A DNA stretch of 64,000 bases from Stenocarpella maydis (Eukaryota > Ascomycota > Sordariomycetes > Diaporthales > Diaporthaceae): contig NQMI01000094.1 in assembly GCA_002270565.1 (NCBI GenBank), positions 124,001 through 188,000 of the forward strand, given 5' to 3'. A program made the translations under genes and the position numbers. Positions within the stretch are counted from its first letter, which is position 1; each line of letters starts with the position of its first letter. The notes under the pieces are model-generated. The model did not search any database. It was not told the DNA's origin and saw only the letters and a program-made list of their open reading frames with translations. Of this stretch, positions 12,625 to 24,600 are shown in pieces.

Positions 12625-12720
12625 GCGAGCAGAGAGGCGAGCAGAGAGGCGAGCAGAGAGGCGAGCAGAGAGGCGAGCAGAGAGGCGAGCAGAGAGGCCA
12701 GCAGAGAGGCCAGCAGATGG
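12625..12720. repeat. 12-bp minisatellite, eight units
   Basis: Eight tandem copies of GCGAGCAGAGAG begin at 12625 and repeat every 12 bp. The last two carry GCC in place of GCG, and the final copy is further degraded at its end. It sits 83-178 bp upstream of the nitronate monooxygenase start, thus in its leader or core promoter. Confidence 0.9.
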
Positions 12721-13104
12721 GAGGATATTCAAGAAGTGTGTCCGCTGGGAGGAGAAGCGGCAGGCGATTGGGTGTGGAGAAGCGATCCGGGGTCAGTGAG
12801 CCGAGGCACGTGGTCGCAGGCTCGCAGCATCATGGCCGTGCAGATGTGCCGAGGCATTGTCTGCTCCAGTTTTGCTACCACACCACCGTCGTCTGACACT
12901 CACCCGCTCGCTCGCTCTCTTTTGTTGGTGGTTGGTTTTATCATGTGCACTGATTGACTGACCTGGGCCCTCCCGGACGGAGTAGTTGATTGCGTCGTCA
13001 GCCAGACCAGGAAGCTCGAGAGCGCCTCAACACGTCCGCGCCCTGATCCAACAGCCCCGGACGCGTGTGCCCCGCTAATACCCGGTGCCGGTGCCAGTTC
13101 CCCA

Positions 13105-13110
13105 TATAAA
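13105..13110 (+). promoter_or_regulatory. candidate TATA box for FOL1
   Basis: TATAAA within CCATATAAATCCC, in otherwise GC-rich DNA, 283 bp upstream of the proposed FOL1 ATG. Orientation and isolation suggest a core promoter; there is no transcript evidence. Confidence 0.3.
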
Positions 13111-13392
13111 TCCCGCCCGCTCGGCTCGACCTGAGCCTCACTGGGCGGGGACTCTCAGCTACTACCGAGTGTGTGTAGTGTGTGTACCGAGTACGGGGTA
13201 CGCTACGGAGTACACCCACTACCGTCAGGCCTGTCCTGTTAGTGGTCTCGACCTGCTGTTTCGGGAGCCGGCCAGGCCTGCCAGCCGACATGTCAGCACG
13301 TCTCACCCAATCATGACTCGATCCTCTCGGGAAACGGGTCACTTGCGAGGCGATTCCGGAAGTGGTAGTTCTCGTCGACCTCATCTGCCTTG

Positions 13393-15210
13393 ATGAATAT
13401 GAGAGCCTTCTCATCTGCACTGCCACCGCGCTCCTTACCCTCCGGAACATGTAGCCATGTCTCTAGGGCGCCGCTCTCGAGGCCTGCAACATTCCAGGCC
13501 CGCCCCCCCTCCTCCGCTGTGGTCAGCGCCCGAGGAAAATCCTTCGCGTCCTCAACACCAAGGCCCAGCCCCGCCTCTCACCAGCCCCAGGCCCCGAAAT
13601 CCTTCACCCGTTACACATTGCCTGCGCACATCCGGATAGACCGTGCCCGCGACATGACCGTCGACAAGCGGCCCCGCAAGGCCTACGTCGCCCTGGGGAG
13701 CAATCTTGGCGACCGCATCGCTGAGATTGAGAGGGCATGCCGGGAGATGGACGCCAGGGGCATCACCGTCACACGGACGAGCAGCCTGTGGGAGACGGAG
13801 CCCATGTACGTCACTGACCAGGATCGCTTCGTCAATGGAGCCTGCGAGGTTGGTCAAGCCCCTTCTCAGACTGCGCCCCCTCGTGCGAGCGGCCAGTAGA
13901 CTTAGACGGAGCAGGTCGAGACCACCCTGGAGCCTCTGGACCTCCTGGACCAGCTGCAGGATATTGAGAATTCCATGGGCCGCAACAAGGTGATTGACAA
14001 GGGGCCAAGGAATATCGATCTCGATATTCTCCTTTACGAGGACCAGGTTGTCGATCACGAGAGACTCAAAATCCCACACATTGGAATCCCAGAGAGGGAG
14101 TTCGTGCTTCGTCCTCTGGCAGAGTGAGTGCGCCCCCCCTCCCCCCAGTATTTTCTTTCTTTTTCTTCACTTTCAAGGCTCACGGGATACAGACTCATCC
14201 CCACCAAGGCCATATACCCACAAAACCCCTGGAAATTCACACAAGACTATCTCAATGAACTCCCGCCCCCAGCATCACCCCTGACGACGCTCACGCCCTT
14301 GTCGGCCTCCCAGCCACCTCTGCAGCCTCTCAAGCCCTCCCGCAAGACCCACGTCATGGCAATTCTCAACATGACCCCGGACTCCTTCTCCGACGGCGGT
14401 CTGCACCCGGCCTCAACACCGCCGGGCCTCGCAGATACCATCCGCTCCTTCGTCGCCCTGGGGGCAACCATGGTCGACGTCGGCGGGCAGTCCACCGCGC
14501 CGAACCGCCCCGAGGTCACCGCCGAGGAGGAGCTCGCCCGCGTCCTGCCCGCCATCAAGCTCATCCGCTCCATCCCCGAGGCCGCGGGCGTTCTCATCAG
14601 CGTGGACACGTACCGCGCCTCCGTGGCTGAGGCGGCCGCCCACGCCGGCGCCGACATCATCAACGACGTGTCGGCCGGCGCCATGGACCCGGACATGCTG
14701 CCAACCGTGGCGAGGCTGGGCAAGACGGTGTGCCTGATGCACATGCGCGGCACGCCGGCCACGATGAGCAAGCTCAACGACTACGGCGGCAGCGACGCGC
14801 CCAGCGGTGCCGCGGGGGGGCTCACGGGCGACGGGCTCATCCCCGCGATCGCGCGCGAGCTCCTGGAGCGGGTGGCGGCCGCCGAGGCGGCGGGCGTGCG
14901 CAGGTGGCGCATCATCCTCGACCCGGGGCTGGGCTTCGCCAAGCTGGGCGAGCAGAACCTGTGCATCCTGCGGCACCTGCACGAGCTGCGGGAGTGGCCC
15001 GGGCTGAGGGGCCTCCCATGGCTGGTGGGCCCGAGCAGGAAGAGCTTCGTGGGCAAGTTCACGGGCGTCTCGCGGCCCGCCGACCGCGTCTGGGGCACGG
15101 CGGCGACCGTCGCGGCGGCGGTCGAAGGCGGGGCCGACATCGTGAGGGTGCACGACGTCAAGGAGATGGGCCAGGTCGCGAGGATGTCCGATGCCATCTG
15201 GCGGTACTAG
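13393..15210 (+). CDS. FOL1: bifunctional folate synthesis enzyme: HPPK plus dihydropteroate synthase (FOL1-type)
   Basis: Converts 6-hydroxymethyl-dihydropterin to its pyrophosphate and then condenses it with p-aminobenzoate to dihydropteroate; the second activity is the sulfonamide target. Exons 13393-13848, 13915-14123 and 14193-15210 (introns of 66 and 69 nt) give 560 residues. The first about 90 residues are basic and serine-rich without acidic residues until late, suggesting a mitochondrial presequence; a second ATG at residue 88 could give a cytosolic form. HPPK spans about 96-235 (YVALGSNLGDR, then GPRNIDLDIL and LKIPHIGIPEREFVL). DHPS spans about 265-555 (MAILNMTPDSFSDGG, VDVGGQSTAP, ISVDTYRA, DPGLGFAK, GPSRKSF, VHDVKEM). 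The dihydroneopterin aldolase domain that precedes HPPK in yeast FOL1 is absent. Confidence 0.92.
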
Positions 15211-16899
15211 GAAAACCGAGGACGCGAGAGTGAAAGTGTGTGTGAGAGAGGCTCGCAGTATGGGTGAAGGGGCTTCGGGCGGCTCTTGGTGGGCTGCTCC
15301 CCCACCCCCCCGGCGAATGTGGCTTGAGATCTCACCCACAGCAGGCAGGCTCAATGAGACGGGTGCGCCAGAGTATGTATGGTGTGCATAGTGCCAGCTG
15401 TAAAAGATCAACGAAAGATAAGAATAGAAAACGGTTTTATGATCGCCGCGCTGCATGTGGCTTTGGATCGGGTGCACCACACTCATTTCCCCACAAATCA
15501 ATTCCGTAAGTTTCGTCGGCGTGGAAAAAAAAGGGGGGGGGGGATTTAAGCAGCTTGCCCTGCTGCATATCACGGGCAAGAGACTGCGGTCTCGAGGTGT
15601 GAGCAGCTAATCACAGCGCTTTACCTACCCGCCTCGGATCACCGCCAGGTGCAGATCCGCCTCCCCCTTGAAGCTTTCCCGCATGTGCTGCTGGGTGGCC
15701 GCGCTGGACAGGCCCATGGCCACTTCCACCACTCGCTCCCCTCCATTATCGTAGATCGTGCGTGCACGGCGGAGGATAATGTGTGCGTGTGTGTGTGTGT
15801 ACCGCAGCCAGCCGCTTGTTTGGATGCGGGGAGGAACATGTCCAACAATGGAACCTTAGCATCGTCAATATTAAGGCTGGGCACGCGAAGTGTTGCCCTG
15901 GGACGAGTTGAGCATGTGCCTGCCTCCTCGCCCGGGCGTCGTGCGACGATGATCATGAATGGGATGCCACCGGGGTGAGTCGATATTGATGGCTTCGCTT
16001 CGCGATCAGGCCCAGAGACAAATACAATAAAATAAAACTCATTTGTCTTCATTCGTCCCGACCCCCCCCCCACCTCCTTCCAATATCATATGTTCGCCGC
16101 GACAGTAATATCTCACCTGCTGCCTGCATATATCTTTTAGGGAAACGGTCGATAAATCACAACTTTGAGAGAGAGGGAGACTTGGGGGGGGGGTTAATCT
16201 GCACGATGCGTCCAACGTACTGAGGGCAGACCACCGATGTCTTTCGCTGTCGCGTGACCAGCTTAGGAGTCATGCCCGCAGCCGGTGAAGCTGGACCCTC
16301 TCTCCCAGTCTAAATGAGAGGGTTGAAAGTATCGACATGTACACTTGCGTCCCCAAGGCGATTGATGAGGCGATTCACATGTTTTCCTTCTGCAATCCCC
16401 ACGCATTTCTGGAAAGACGTGCCGCCGGGGTGGGGGGGGGGGACGATGTCCGCAACCCAACAACGCATATGAGCAAGCAGCCAGAAGAGCATTGATGCGC
16501 TGGCTTCGCTTGTTGAGGAATGTAGAGAGGATGGCCCACGATCGAACTTTATGGTTTCGAATAGGAACCGAACCGCTGGGAGTTCACGAGGAGCCCAGGA
16601 AATCCTTGTTAGCAGCGGTACGGATTGGAACACTCCAAAGTGCAGAGAAGACTCTGCCGACAGTTAAAGAATGAGCCCCTGTTTCTTCCCGAGTAAATCT
16701 GGGATGGAGGCATGATTGACATCAAACGAGATGTGGTTAGCATAGGGTGTGGATAAGTGGTATGCCTGGATCCCTTGCAAAATGATAACAGAGCACTGAA
16801 AGGAACCTTGTTCCCATGCAGTGTCAAGTTGCGAATAGGGACGAGAATGAAGCTTTTTGCATGGAGGTTGATCGTTAACAGGTCTATTGATCTGTGCAT
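15211..16899. other. gene-free intergenic stretch
   Basis: About 1.7 kb between the 3' ends of FOL1 (+) and the leucine-rich protein gene (-). It holds poly-A/poly-G junctions (about 15527-15544), a short (GT)n near 15785-15800 and several C or G runs. No coding signal is seen. Confidence 0.55.
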
Positions 16900-18602
16900 C
16901 TAATGAAATTCCAGCTCCGGATCCGCCTCAACGACGATAGGGTGGCCTCTGCCAGCCCTTCTCGCCCTGATTATCCTTTCCGTTATCCTCGCCTCGTCAA
17001 TCAACCCCCTGTACCTGTCAACCTTGTTAGACTCGTGCGCCGCTGGAGGCGCATAGCCCGTAGTCATGACGATAGTCTCTATCTTACCCCAATCACCCAC
17101 CCAGTCGATCATGTCCGTCTCATCATTCGGACCATGGGAATGGCACGTGAGCGCCTTTGCCCACGATGCACAGCCCGTCAGGTCCAGATATTCCAGCCCG
17201 TAAAGGCTCCTGCTAAGCTTCCGCAAGACCAGAATTGCCTCGGACCAGTCGTCGTCCAGGGTGTGGCTATAAGGATTCCGACCTCCGTACTGGAATGCCT
17301 GGCCCTGTGCACCAACCACCCTGGCAAATGTTGCGTTCGGAGTCAGGGAGGGTACCGGCCAGTAGGCAAGGTTGAGATGGGTCAGGGTCGGTAGGTGTGA
17401 GGAGAAGGCGAGAAGTTGCTTCCAGGAGCAGACAGAGCTAGTCTCCGGGCTCGCGGCCAGCGAGAGATGCGTCAGGTTTACGAGAAGAGGCCGAGGAACA
17501 ACTGCGGGCTCTGGGGCGTCCCATGAGTCCAAAAGCGGAGCATCGTCGTCATGATTTGTGGGAAATAGGAAGGACGAGAGCTCACGAAGCTTGATAGACT
17601 TTTCAACCGATTTTGAAAGATCCAGATGAGTGATACCCTCATTCAAAGAACTGGGGCTCAGCGAAGGCTCTAGCGGGGCTTCGTTGCCGGCATCGTCTTC
17701 AGGGACTTGAGGTAAAAGCAAAACCTTCAAGTCCATTAACGACAGGCCTGGCTCGAATATCATGTTGATATAGCTAATAAGAGCCATTCGAACCCGATCA
17801 GGCAGGTTGAAAATGTAGTAGAGATTGTAGGACCGCTGGTATTCCCAGTCAAGGGCCATGGCACTTAGTGCAATGTCCATCAGACTCCGCTCCCCTGGCC
17901 GGTAAAGACCAGGGAGCAGTCGCTGTCGGTACAGCTCAGAACTATAGCCGTTGGGATCGAGCCTCGGAGCATGCCGCGACGACGATAGCCAGCTGCGCGG
18001 CGGCGCTGGACCGGCTGGCAGCCTTCGGCCCTGAGCATCAAAACGAGGGGCAAATCGAGGCCGCCTCCTTGGAGGCGGTGCCGGTGCTTCCGGAACGCCA
18101 GGCAACAGGATCTGGCGAATCTGTGGTGGCACGCTTGGGGCTGCGATATCTGCAACACTGGCTGAGGTCTGCTGGTCACTACTGTTCAGCCTCGTGCGTC
18201 TAAGGGACGCTAGGAGCTGATTCACACTTGGTCGACTTTGGTCTACAAGCCATGAGCGCCACAAAGTCAGCTTGTATTGAGTTACAGTAGGCAGGGAGAA
18301 GGGGGGGGGTAACAGTTTTGCCTGCAAAGGGCCTGTAAAGGGGCCACAGGATAGGTAGAAAAGTGGGCAAATGCATCGATGTCGCGGGCTGTGGGCAGGG
18401 ACCAGCGGCATGAGTTATGAGTTCCGAGCCTACACGGTGGAGAGCTGGGAGAGAGCTGCGAGGGAACGAGGCAGGGACGCTCTGGATCGAGACGGCACTG
18501 ACACTCACCTTCATTCTGCTGACGCGCGGAACTACTCGCTAGAGAGGCCGGAGCTGTGGACTGAGGTTTGGAGAATCTGTTGGTATGTCTTTTCTTGGGC
18601 AT
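16900..18602 (-). CDS. conserved fungal leucine-rich protein, function unknown
   Basis: Two exons, 18602-18509 and 18242-16900, joined across a 266-nt intron (donor GTGAGT, acceptor TTGTAG) that restores frame as QQNED-QSRPSVNQLL; 478 residues. The N terminus is basic (MPKKRHTNRFSK), followed by serine/alanine-rich and proline/arginine-rich linkers. From about residue 155 a folded part begins with hydrophobic helices (WEYQRSYNLYYIFNLPDRVRMAL). Then come leucine-rich-repeat-like strands: GITHLDLSKS, LVNLTHLSLA, LPTLTHLNLA and LYGLEYLDLTGC. The tail is charged and ends in DPELEFH. There is no F-box, signal peptide or membrane segment. It looks like an intracellular LRR protein; I do not recognise a characterised homologue. 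The exon 1 join is inferred from phase and splice signals. Confidence 0.75.
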
Positions 18603-21600
18603 AACCGCACGAGGCTGGGCGCCTGTCCTTTTGTGCGACCCAGACACGACAGACAGGTGGGATACCGAGCAGCAGGCGTGGTATTCCTCACTTGCCGCTT
18701 CCCGTGACTTGTCAGGTGAGGGATAAGGCCGAGAGCAGGCTCGGGCAATGCAGCGAGTGCACCGGCACTCGCACACAGAGAAAGGGGGAGTGGGGAGTGG
18801 GAGGGAGAGGCAGGCTTGTCCTGGGCCAGTGTTGCGAGAGGAGCAGAGACGAGGAAGTAGATGGACAAGAAGATCCCAGACGGGTACTGGCAGAGCAGGT
18901 CTGAGTCAAACCCAGGCGTGATACGTAATGATTGAACAAGTACCCAGGCAGCATGTATGTACCATGTAGGATGTGAGAATTGGTCGGGATCAGTCACGAT
19001 GTCGAGTTTGCCGTGTACCGTAGAGTAGATATTGTACGTGCGGACAAGGGCTCTGCTCTGGGACACCGGATGCAATGGAAGGTGATGTGGATGGCTGGGC
19101 TGGGTTCGGGTGCAGTGGAATGGCCTGGAGTGGAGTGGGATGGCTTTGGGATGGGACCGAGGGCGCTGTCGTCAAATGTCAAGCCCCGAGCCGAAGTTGA
19201 ATCAAGCTTGTGAGGGATCGCGAGACGGTAGCAAGGGTTGCTTGGATGGATGATGGGTGGTGAGTGTGGGTGGATGGATGATGACTGATGACTGATGACT
19301 GGATCGGTCAGTCACTGACTGGTTTGATTCGGGAGCCAAGCGAGAGGGTCAATTGTCCATGCTGCAGCCGCTGCAGCCTAGAGATGCTTGGCCCATGCAC
19401 ATCCCCCCTGTGCTTAGGTGCAACCAGCCAGCTTGCCGTGAGTGAGTAGACAAGCTTGTACTCGGGTACCTACTTGAGTGCCGAATAAAGGACTTCATAT
19501 CCACCCTCACCGTCCAACCACACCCACCTTCCTCCTCTCCCCCCCAAAAAAAAACACCAATCCCCAGATAAATCAAGACCAGGGGTTGATGAAAATAGCC
19601 CACAGCCCAGATTATGGAATCTGTGCACACGTTGCAGGGCCCAGGGGTCTCACAGATCTCTGAAGAGCCCGACAAGAGTTCGACCTCGTTACGAAACATA
19701 TCTCGGCATTGGGTAGTAGTGTGGGAAGCAACTGGGGGAGGGGCGCCTGGTGGGGGACAGGAGGGGGATGGTTGCTAATGCTCGCTCATCACATCCGGCA
19801 ATTCTAGCCCTGGCCAATAGGTGACAAGACCGTTGACGGCGAGGCTTTTCCACGCCTACGGCTTCCAGAAAGGCTGGGCCAAGCTCACGAGATCTGCCGC
19901 TGTGCTCAGGACGTCAAGCTTGAGTCGTGGACGATAGGTGAGGGCTAATAGGACCACCCGTCGGCGGCTTCCGCGATGCAACGGCCATTTCCACTGCGTT
20001 CGTGCATCTCTGAGGCAGATTGCTCTAGGCCCTCCGGAGGGGTCCTGCCAACATTGCCCATCAGCTCTGGTGTGTCATTTCGATGGCAGCTCCTGGTGTG
20101 GTGTAGGAGCTAGGGTGGTAGAGGCAGCCTCGGGCAGCCTCTAACAGCCTCTGGCCTTGCTTTGGGGGAGGAAGCCCAGGTGCGTGGGCGGAAGAGGAGC
20201 GAGAGGGTCAGAAGTTGGGTGACAGAGTGTGTTCGTCCAACTCCGGGCGAGCCTTCCGGGCGCACAAAGGCAGAGCCACCGTCACTCAGCTGCCACCCCT
20301 AGTCCTTCTCCCATGCAGAGAGTAACCCCAGAGTCCCCCCCTGACCGCTGCCGTAGGCCCTGCTTGCCGTCGTCTGTTTGCCTTCTTTTCCGCCTCGCCA
20401 CCCTCCCCCATGCAGAGCGGGAGAGTGGTTCGACCTCCTGCGGCTGCAATGGAACACCAGGGGCGTATTGGATCTCGCGTACCGTGTTTGGTTCTTGGGG
20501 GTAGCTGAGACCCGTGACTTGATGCCTGACCGGGTCACGTTTCTTATCACGTTGACGATCAAGTGCTTGCCAGCACGGCGACTCTTCTCATGTACCCATC
20601 CGGCCCTTCGGTGACACGGTCGGGGGAAGTCTGCTGTGTACTATCGATCCGCTCTGGACTGACTTGGTTGGTGGATGGCGATCCGCTCGTAACACGGGCT
20701 CCAGCTGTTTCGTCATGTTGGTCGGGATATTCCTAACCTGGCCCTGGTCCTGCGCCCCTCGATGTCGGCCTTCCCTGATGGAGCCCTGCCCGTCGCCCAT
20801 CTGCCGGCCGCAGACGAGGCTATTGTGAGCAAACTGGTTGGCAAGGGCTTGTGGGGCCTCCGGGGATGGCCCGTAGCAAACCTCTTCGGCACCTGCGAGG
20901 ACGCAAATCATATTGGGGATCAGGCCTCTTCGCACAACGAGTGCTGCTCCAGCAACGCACACTTCCGTTCTGGCCGAACCCCTGAGACATTGTCTCGCAA
21001 GGCGAGGGCATTGCTAACTCATTGTCCACATGGCCCGAGCTGCGTGCTGATTGCTGGGTGTCCAGATTTCCTGGCTCATTCCATGCCGGACCGGCAGTAT
21101 AGCTTCATGGCCCACGCCAGTGTGACGGGCACTGAAACTGCCCCATCTGCAGCTACACACTGAGCGATCTTGATCGTGTGGGCGATGCCAGCCTCGGCCG
21201 GGATGCAAAGGAGCTGACCCCAAGCTTTAGGGCCCGTAACACGTTACGGCGAACGAGTGGAGATGTGAGGTTTTAACGGCGGCCAGCATCAGCTGCCGCC
21301 GCGTTGTTGACCAGCGGCGGGATCGAGACCAAAGATACCATGCTACTTCCCGGCGTCACCATGGAACCACCATCTGATCTGAAACAATCCGTGGCTGCCT
21401 TCCCCTGCAGAACAAGTGAATGTACCCCCATTGCCAATCTCGGCACACAAGATGCCAATCATGATGGCCCCGTGCGCCTTATTTTTGCTGCTCCAAAGGA
21501 CCCACAAGTTCTGATCCGCAGGCTCATAGCGAGTATCCTCTTCGAACAAGGAGACGGATCCCACGGCGTGCGTAAAGCCTACAGAAGTCTGAGATCCGAC

Positions 21601-24600
21601 TGGTGGATCACATCGTGGCAAAGGCAGGTCGGCGCATTATGACAGCAAAGTAGAATACTTGCGCCCGATTCGGAAACGGTTAGCGAGCTAGTGCGGAAAG
21701 AACGGACCAGATCTAGGCGAGGCCAGGAAATGTGGCGATGTAGGCACAAGGAGATACCACATCATGATCCGATTTGAATGAAAGCCTGTTCGGCAGATGT
21801 GGAGAGCCAATTGCTGTGACAAGATTGCCGTCAGCAAGGACACTTCCATGAGATCGGCCCTTATGAATGTTTTCTCTTCCGTTTTTGGCGGCCGGATGCG
21901 TCCAGTCGTCAGCATCGGACTTGGCTTGGACCAGCTGGGTACATATTTTCCTTGATTTTGCCCCGCCCGGTTTGGAATTCTGTGTCTCTATGAAGGTATC
22001 TCAAGGAGATTCGATGTTGGTTAAGAGACACTCACTGTATCGAAAGGTACCATTGATAGGTCCGGCTCTGTCCAAGGTGGTGCTAACATGTAAAACCACT
22101 GCGCAAGTATTCGCAGGACCGACCTACTTCAAACGCACGAAGCGAAAGAGTATATCAGGTGTCAGCCCTGAGTTGCCGTTTCGTACCAGTAAAAGACTGC
22201 CTAACTTTCTTCTAAGTTGCCACGTTCGATGTGAACTTGATATTCTCCGGGCAACTAGACCGCGCTGAAATTCTGGTGCGTTGTTAAGAGAATTTTGTTT
22301 CGCTTTGCGCTCGTCGCCAGGTGTGCAGAGACTGCAAGTAATGTCCTTGTTTGCTTGATCGGCTGGTGTGAGAGTAGGTTGTGGCCGTCGGGAGATTCTG
22401 ACTGAGCTGCCATTATCGACACACGGGCATGACGCTTTCGCAGTCTCGGCACCCCAAACATTCCCTGACAAAGATGCCTAACTGGGCTTCAGGGTCCTTC
22501 TAGGGCCCATGGGCTGGTGAAACGACTCCAGTGCAATGGTAATAGCAGTTTGCAACTGCTGACCCTTCAAGAAGGCTCTGGAATAACAGGGCCTGGATAA
22601 GCAACTAATTTGCTGCCGACGCCAGCTCCTGTCCAGCGAGAGTCGCCGTGTTAGGTGCGGAGTCACCACCAGACACAAAGCGCAGATGCTCGGGGCACCA
22701 ACGACATCATCCCCGCGATTGTAAACGTTTGTGTGATACGTCCTTTGGCCAATTGCCCCTCGTGATGTCCCATGTTTGGTAAGTGACCTGGAAGAATCGA
22801 CCGCACTCCTGGACAGTTGAATTAGAAGTTGGGAAATACGGAAGTCGTGCCACGAAGTCACGCCGGAGCTGGAAGTCCAAGGTTCTCCCGGCAGGTAAAG
22901 GAAGCCAGCTCTGGCTGGATGGGAGAGCACCATCGCAAAACGCACAGCCTGACGATGAGACGGTTGTGGGTATTCACGAGATTGTACCCTGAATACGCTT
23001 GTACATGCAGCATAGGATGGGGAAATGGCTAAAACGTGTGCTGCTCATGATGCATGTCAACCAGTGACATCGAGCAGAACTGTTGGCGTCGGGAGTTGGG
23101 ACAGGTTCATTGCAGATGCTTTACCTTTTGGAATTGCAGTCGAGCATCTCCGCGCCACTTCCATCGCAGCTCCGCTGAACCGGGCCAGGCGCGCTGGCGG
23201 CGTCGACGCTGCAAAACCTGAAACCAGCCGCGCTGTCAAAGAACGTCAATCCATCCTGTGCAATCATTTTTTTTCTCTAGTGTACCGGGCCCTGCTGTGA
23301 CTGAGGGGTCCGGGACTGGGTCGACAGCGGCTTGATGATAGATCGTCGGTACCTGGCGGCGACCCGGCTCTGTGTTCCCTTATATGCTTGCCAGAGTCCT
23401 AGACTAGTACAATAGCGTTGTCCGGGTACTGGGTTGTGTGACACACCGGAAACTGCGAAATGACGACTCGTGGAGGCCAAGATGCCTCTTCGCATGAGTG
23501 GAGGGGAAGGCCGAAAACCCACAGGCTGCGCTGAATCGAGAATGAGCTTCACCACTGCACGCACGGGAAAACCGCAGGCCAGAGACTGTGGGCTATACAC
23601 CCGGTGGTTTGCTTCCAGGGCCTTGCTGGACAAGACGCATTGCCGGTGTACAGACAGACACGCGCGGTGCTGGCTGAACACCGGTGATCAAAGACGCACT
23701 GCTGAAGGCTGCATTTCCTGCTCTGCTGGCTTGGCCTCTTTCCTTGGAAAGACGTAATAGGTACTCCGAGCTCGTCCTGGCAGCCTCTGGGCCGGTGGTG
23801 GTGATTTTGTGGCTCCGTTGTGAGATATAAGGAGCCTTAGCGGGTTTGTCTTCTGCTCCATGCTATCGGGACTCGATGATGCTGTGGCTGAATGGCAGTA
23901 AATGCTGCCTCCCGACCTTTGCGATTCAGGTATGAGGCACGCACGTAGCTGGATACTTGGCGAACAAGAGGGCTGCACGGAGAGCAGATGTAGGCAGGGT
24001 CTCGATCCACACTAGGATCACATCCAGGCCTCAGGCCGGGCCTGCCGCGCTGTCAGACTGGTGCTGCCCGACGCCGGTTTGCCTGGTGCATCCAGCCAAT
24101 TGTTTGGAAGCGGACGACGCGGATCGGTGGGCCTTGACCGGTTGAGGAGGGGAGGAAAAAAATTGATGCTGAATGCTATCTGCAACGTCCATGCGAACTA
24201 CAATTCAGAAGCGTCGTTTTCTTTGGACGAGAGAGGATCCGGTTGAGCAGCAGTCGACCCAATTGAAAATGGGCGGAGACACTGGGTACAGTACCCTTCG
24301 GAGCTAACTCTCTTGGGTAGCATGCAGGCTGCGCTAAGGCCTCAAGGGTATGATTACATATGGAGTCGCAAGGGGTGGGGGGGCCACCGGTCCAGGCACT
24401 TGGGGCTCGAGAACGGAGTACCCTGGTGTACCTCTACTTGATCCCTGCTGCCTTTCGAGGCCTAGCCTTCAGTACCTCAACATGCCCTGGCAATTCATAC
24501 CCGACAACCACTATGGATGATATCTGGCCGTGGGCTTTGTTGCCAACGAGAGATACTCTAAGGCAGGCGACGCTGAACTCGGAAAGGATCCTGCATGCTA

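Larger units (their letters stand above)
12543..13392. promoter_or_regulatory. divergent promoter region of nitronate monooxygenase and FOL1
   Basis: 850 bp between two divergent starts. It contains the 12-bp minisatellite on the left and a candidate TATA box on the right. The stretch around 13165-13215 has alternating GTGTGTAG/GAGTAC/ACGGAGTAC words that recur in this genome's promoters. Confidence 0.45.

Noticed and set aside
12625..12720. CRISPR-like regular repeat spacing
   Set aside because: Units are contiguous 12-mers without spacers, in a eukaryotic genome; it is a minisatellite.
12544..12732. N-terminal extension with LSAR repeats for the nitronate monooxygenase
   Set aside because: It requires translating an intron and a 12-bp minisatellite; the spliced start at 12542 gives the family-typical N terminus.
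14413..15579. 388-codon open frame opposite the dihydropteroate synthase exon
   Set aside because: It is the antisense shadow of a GC3-rich gene: high in R/A/H, with no domain, and overlapping a well-supported enzyme.
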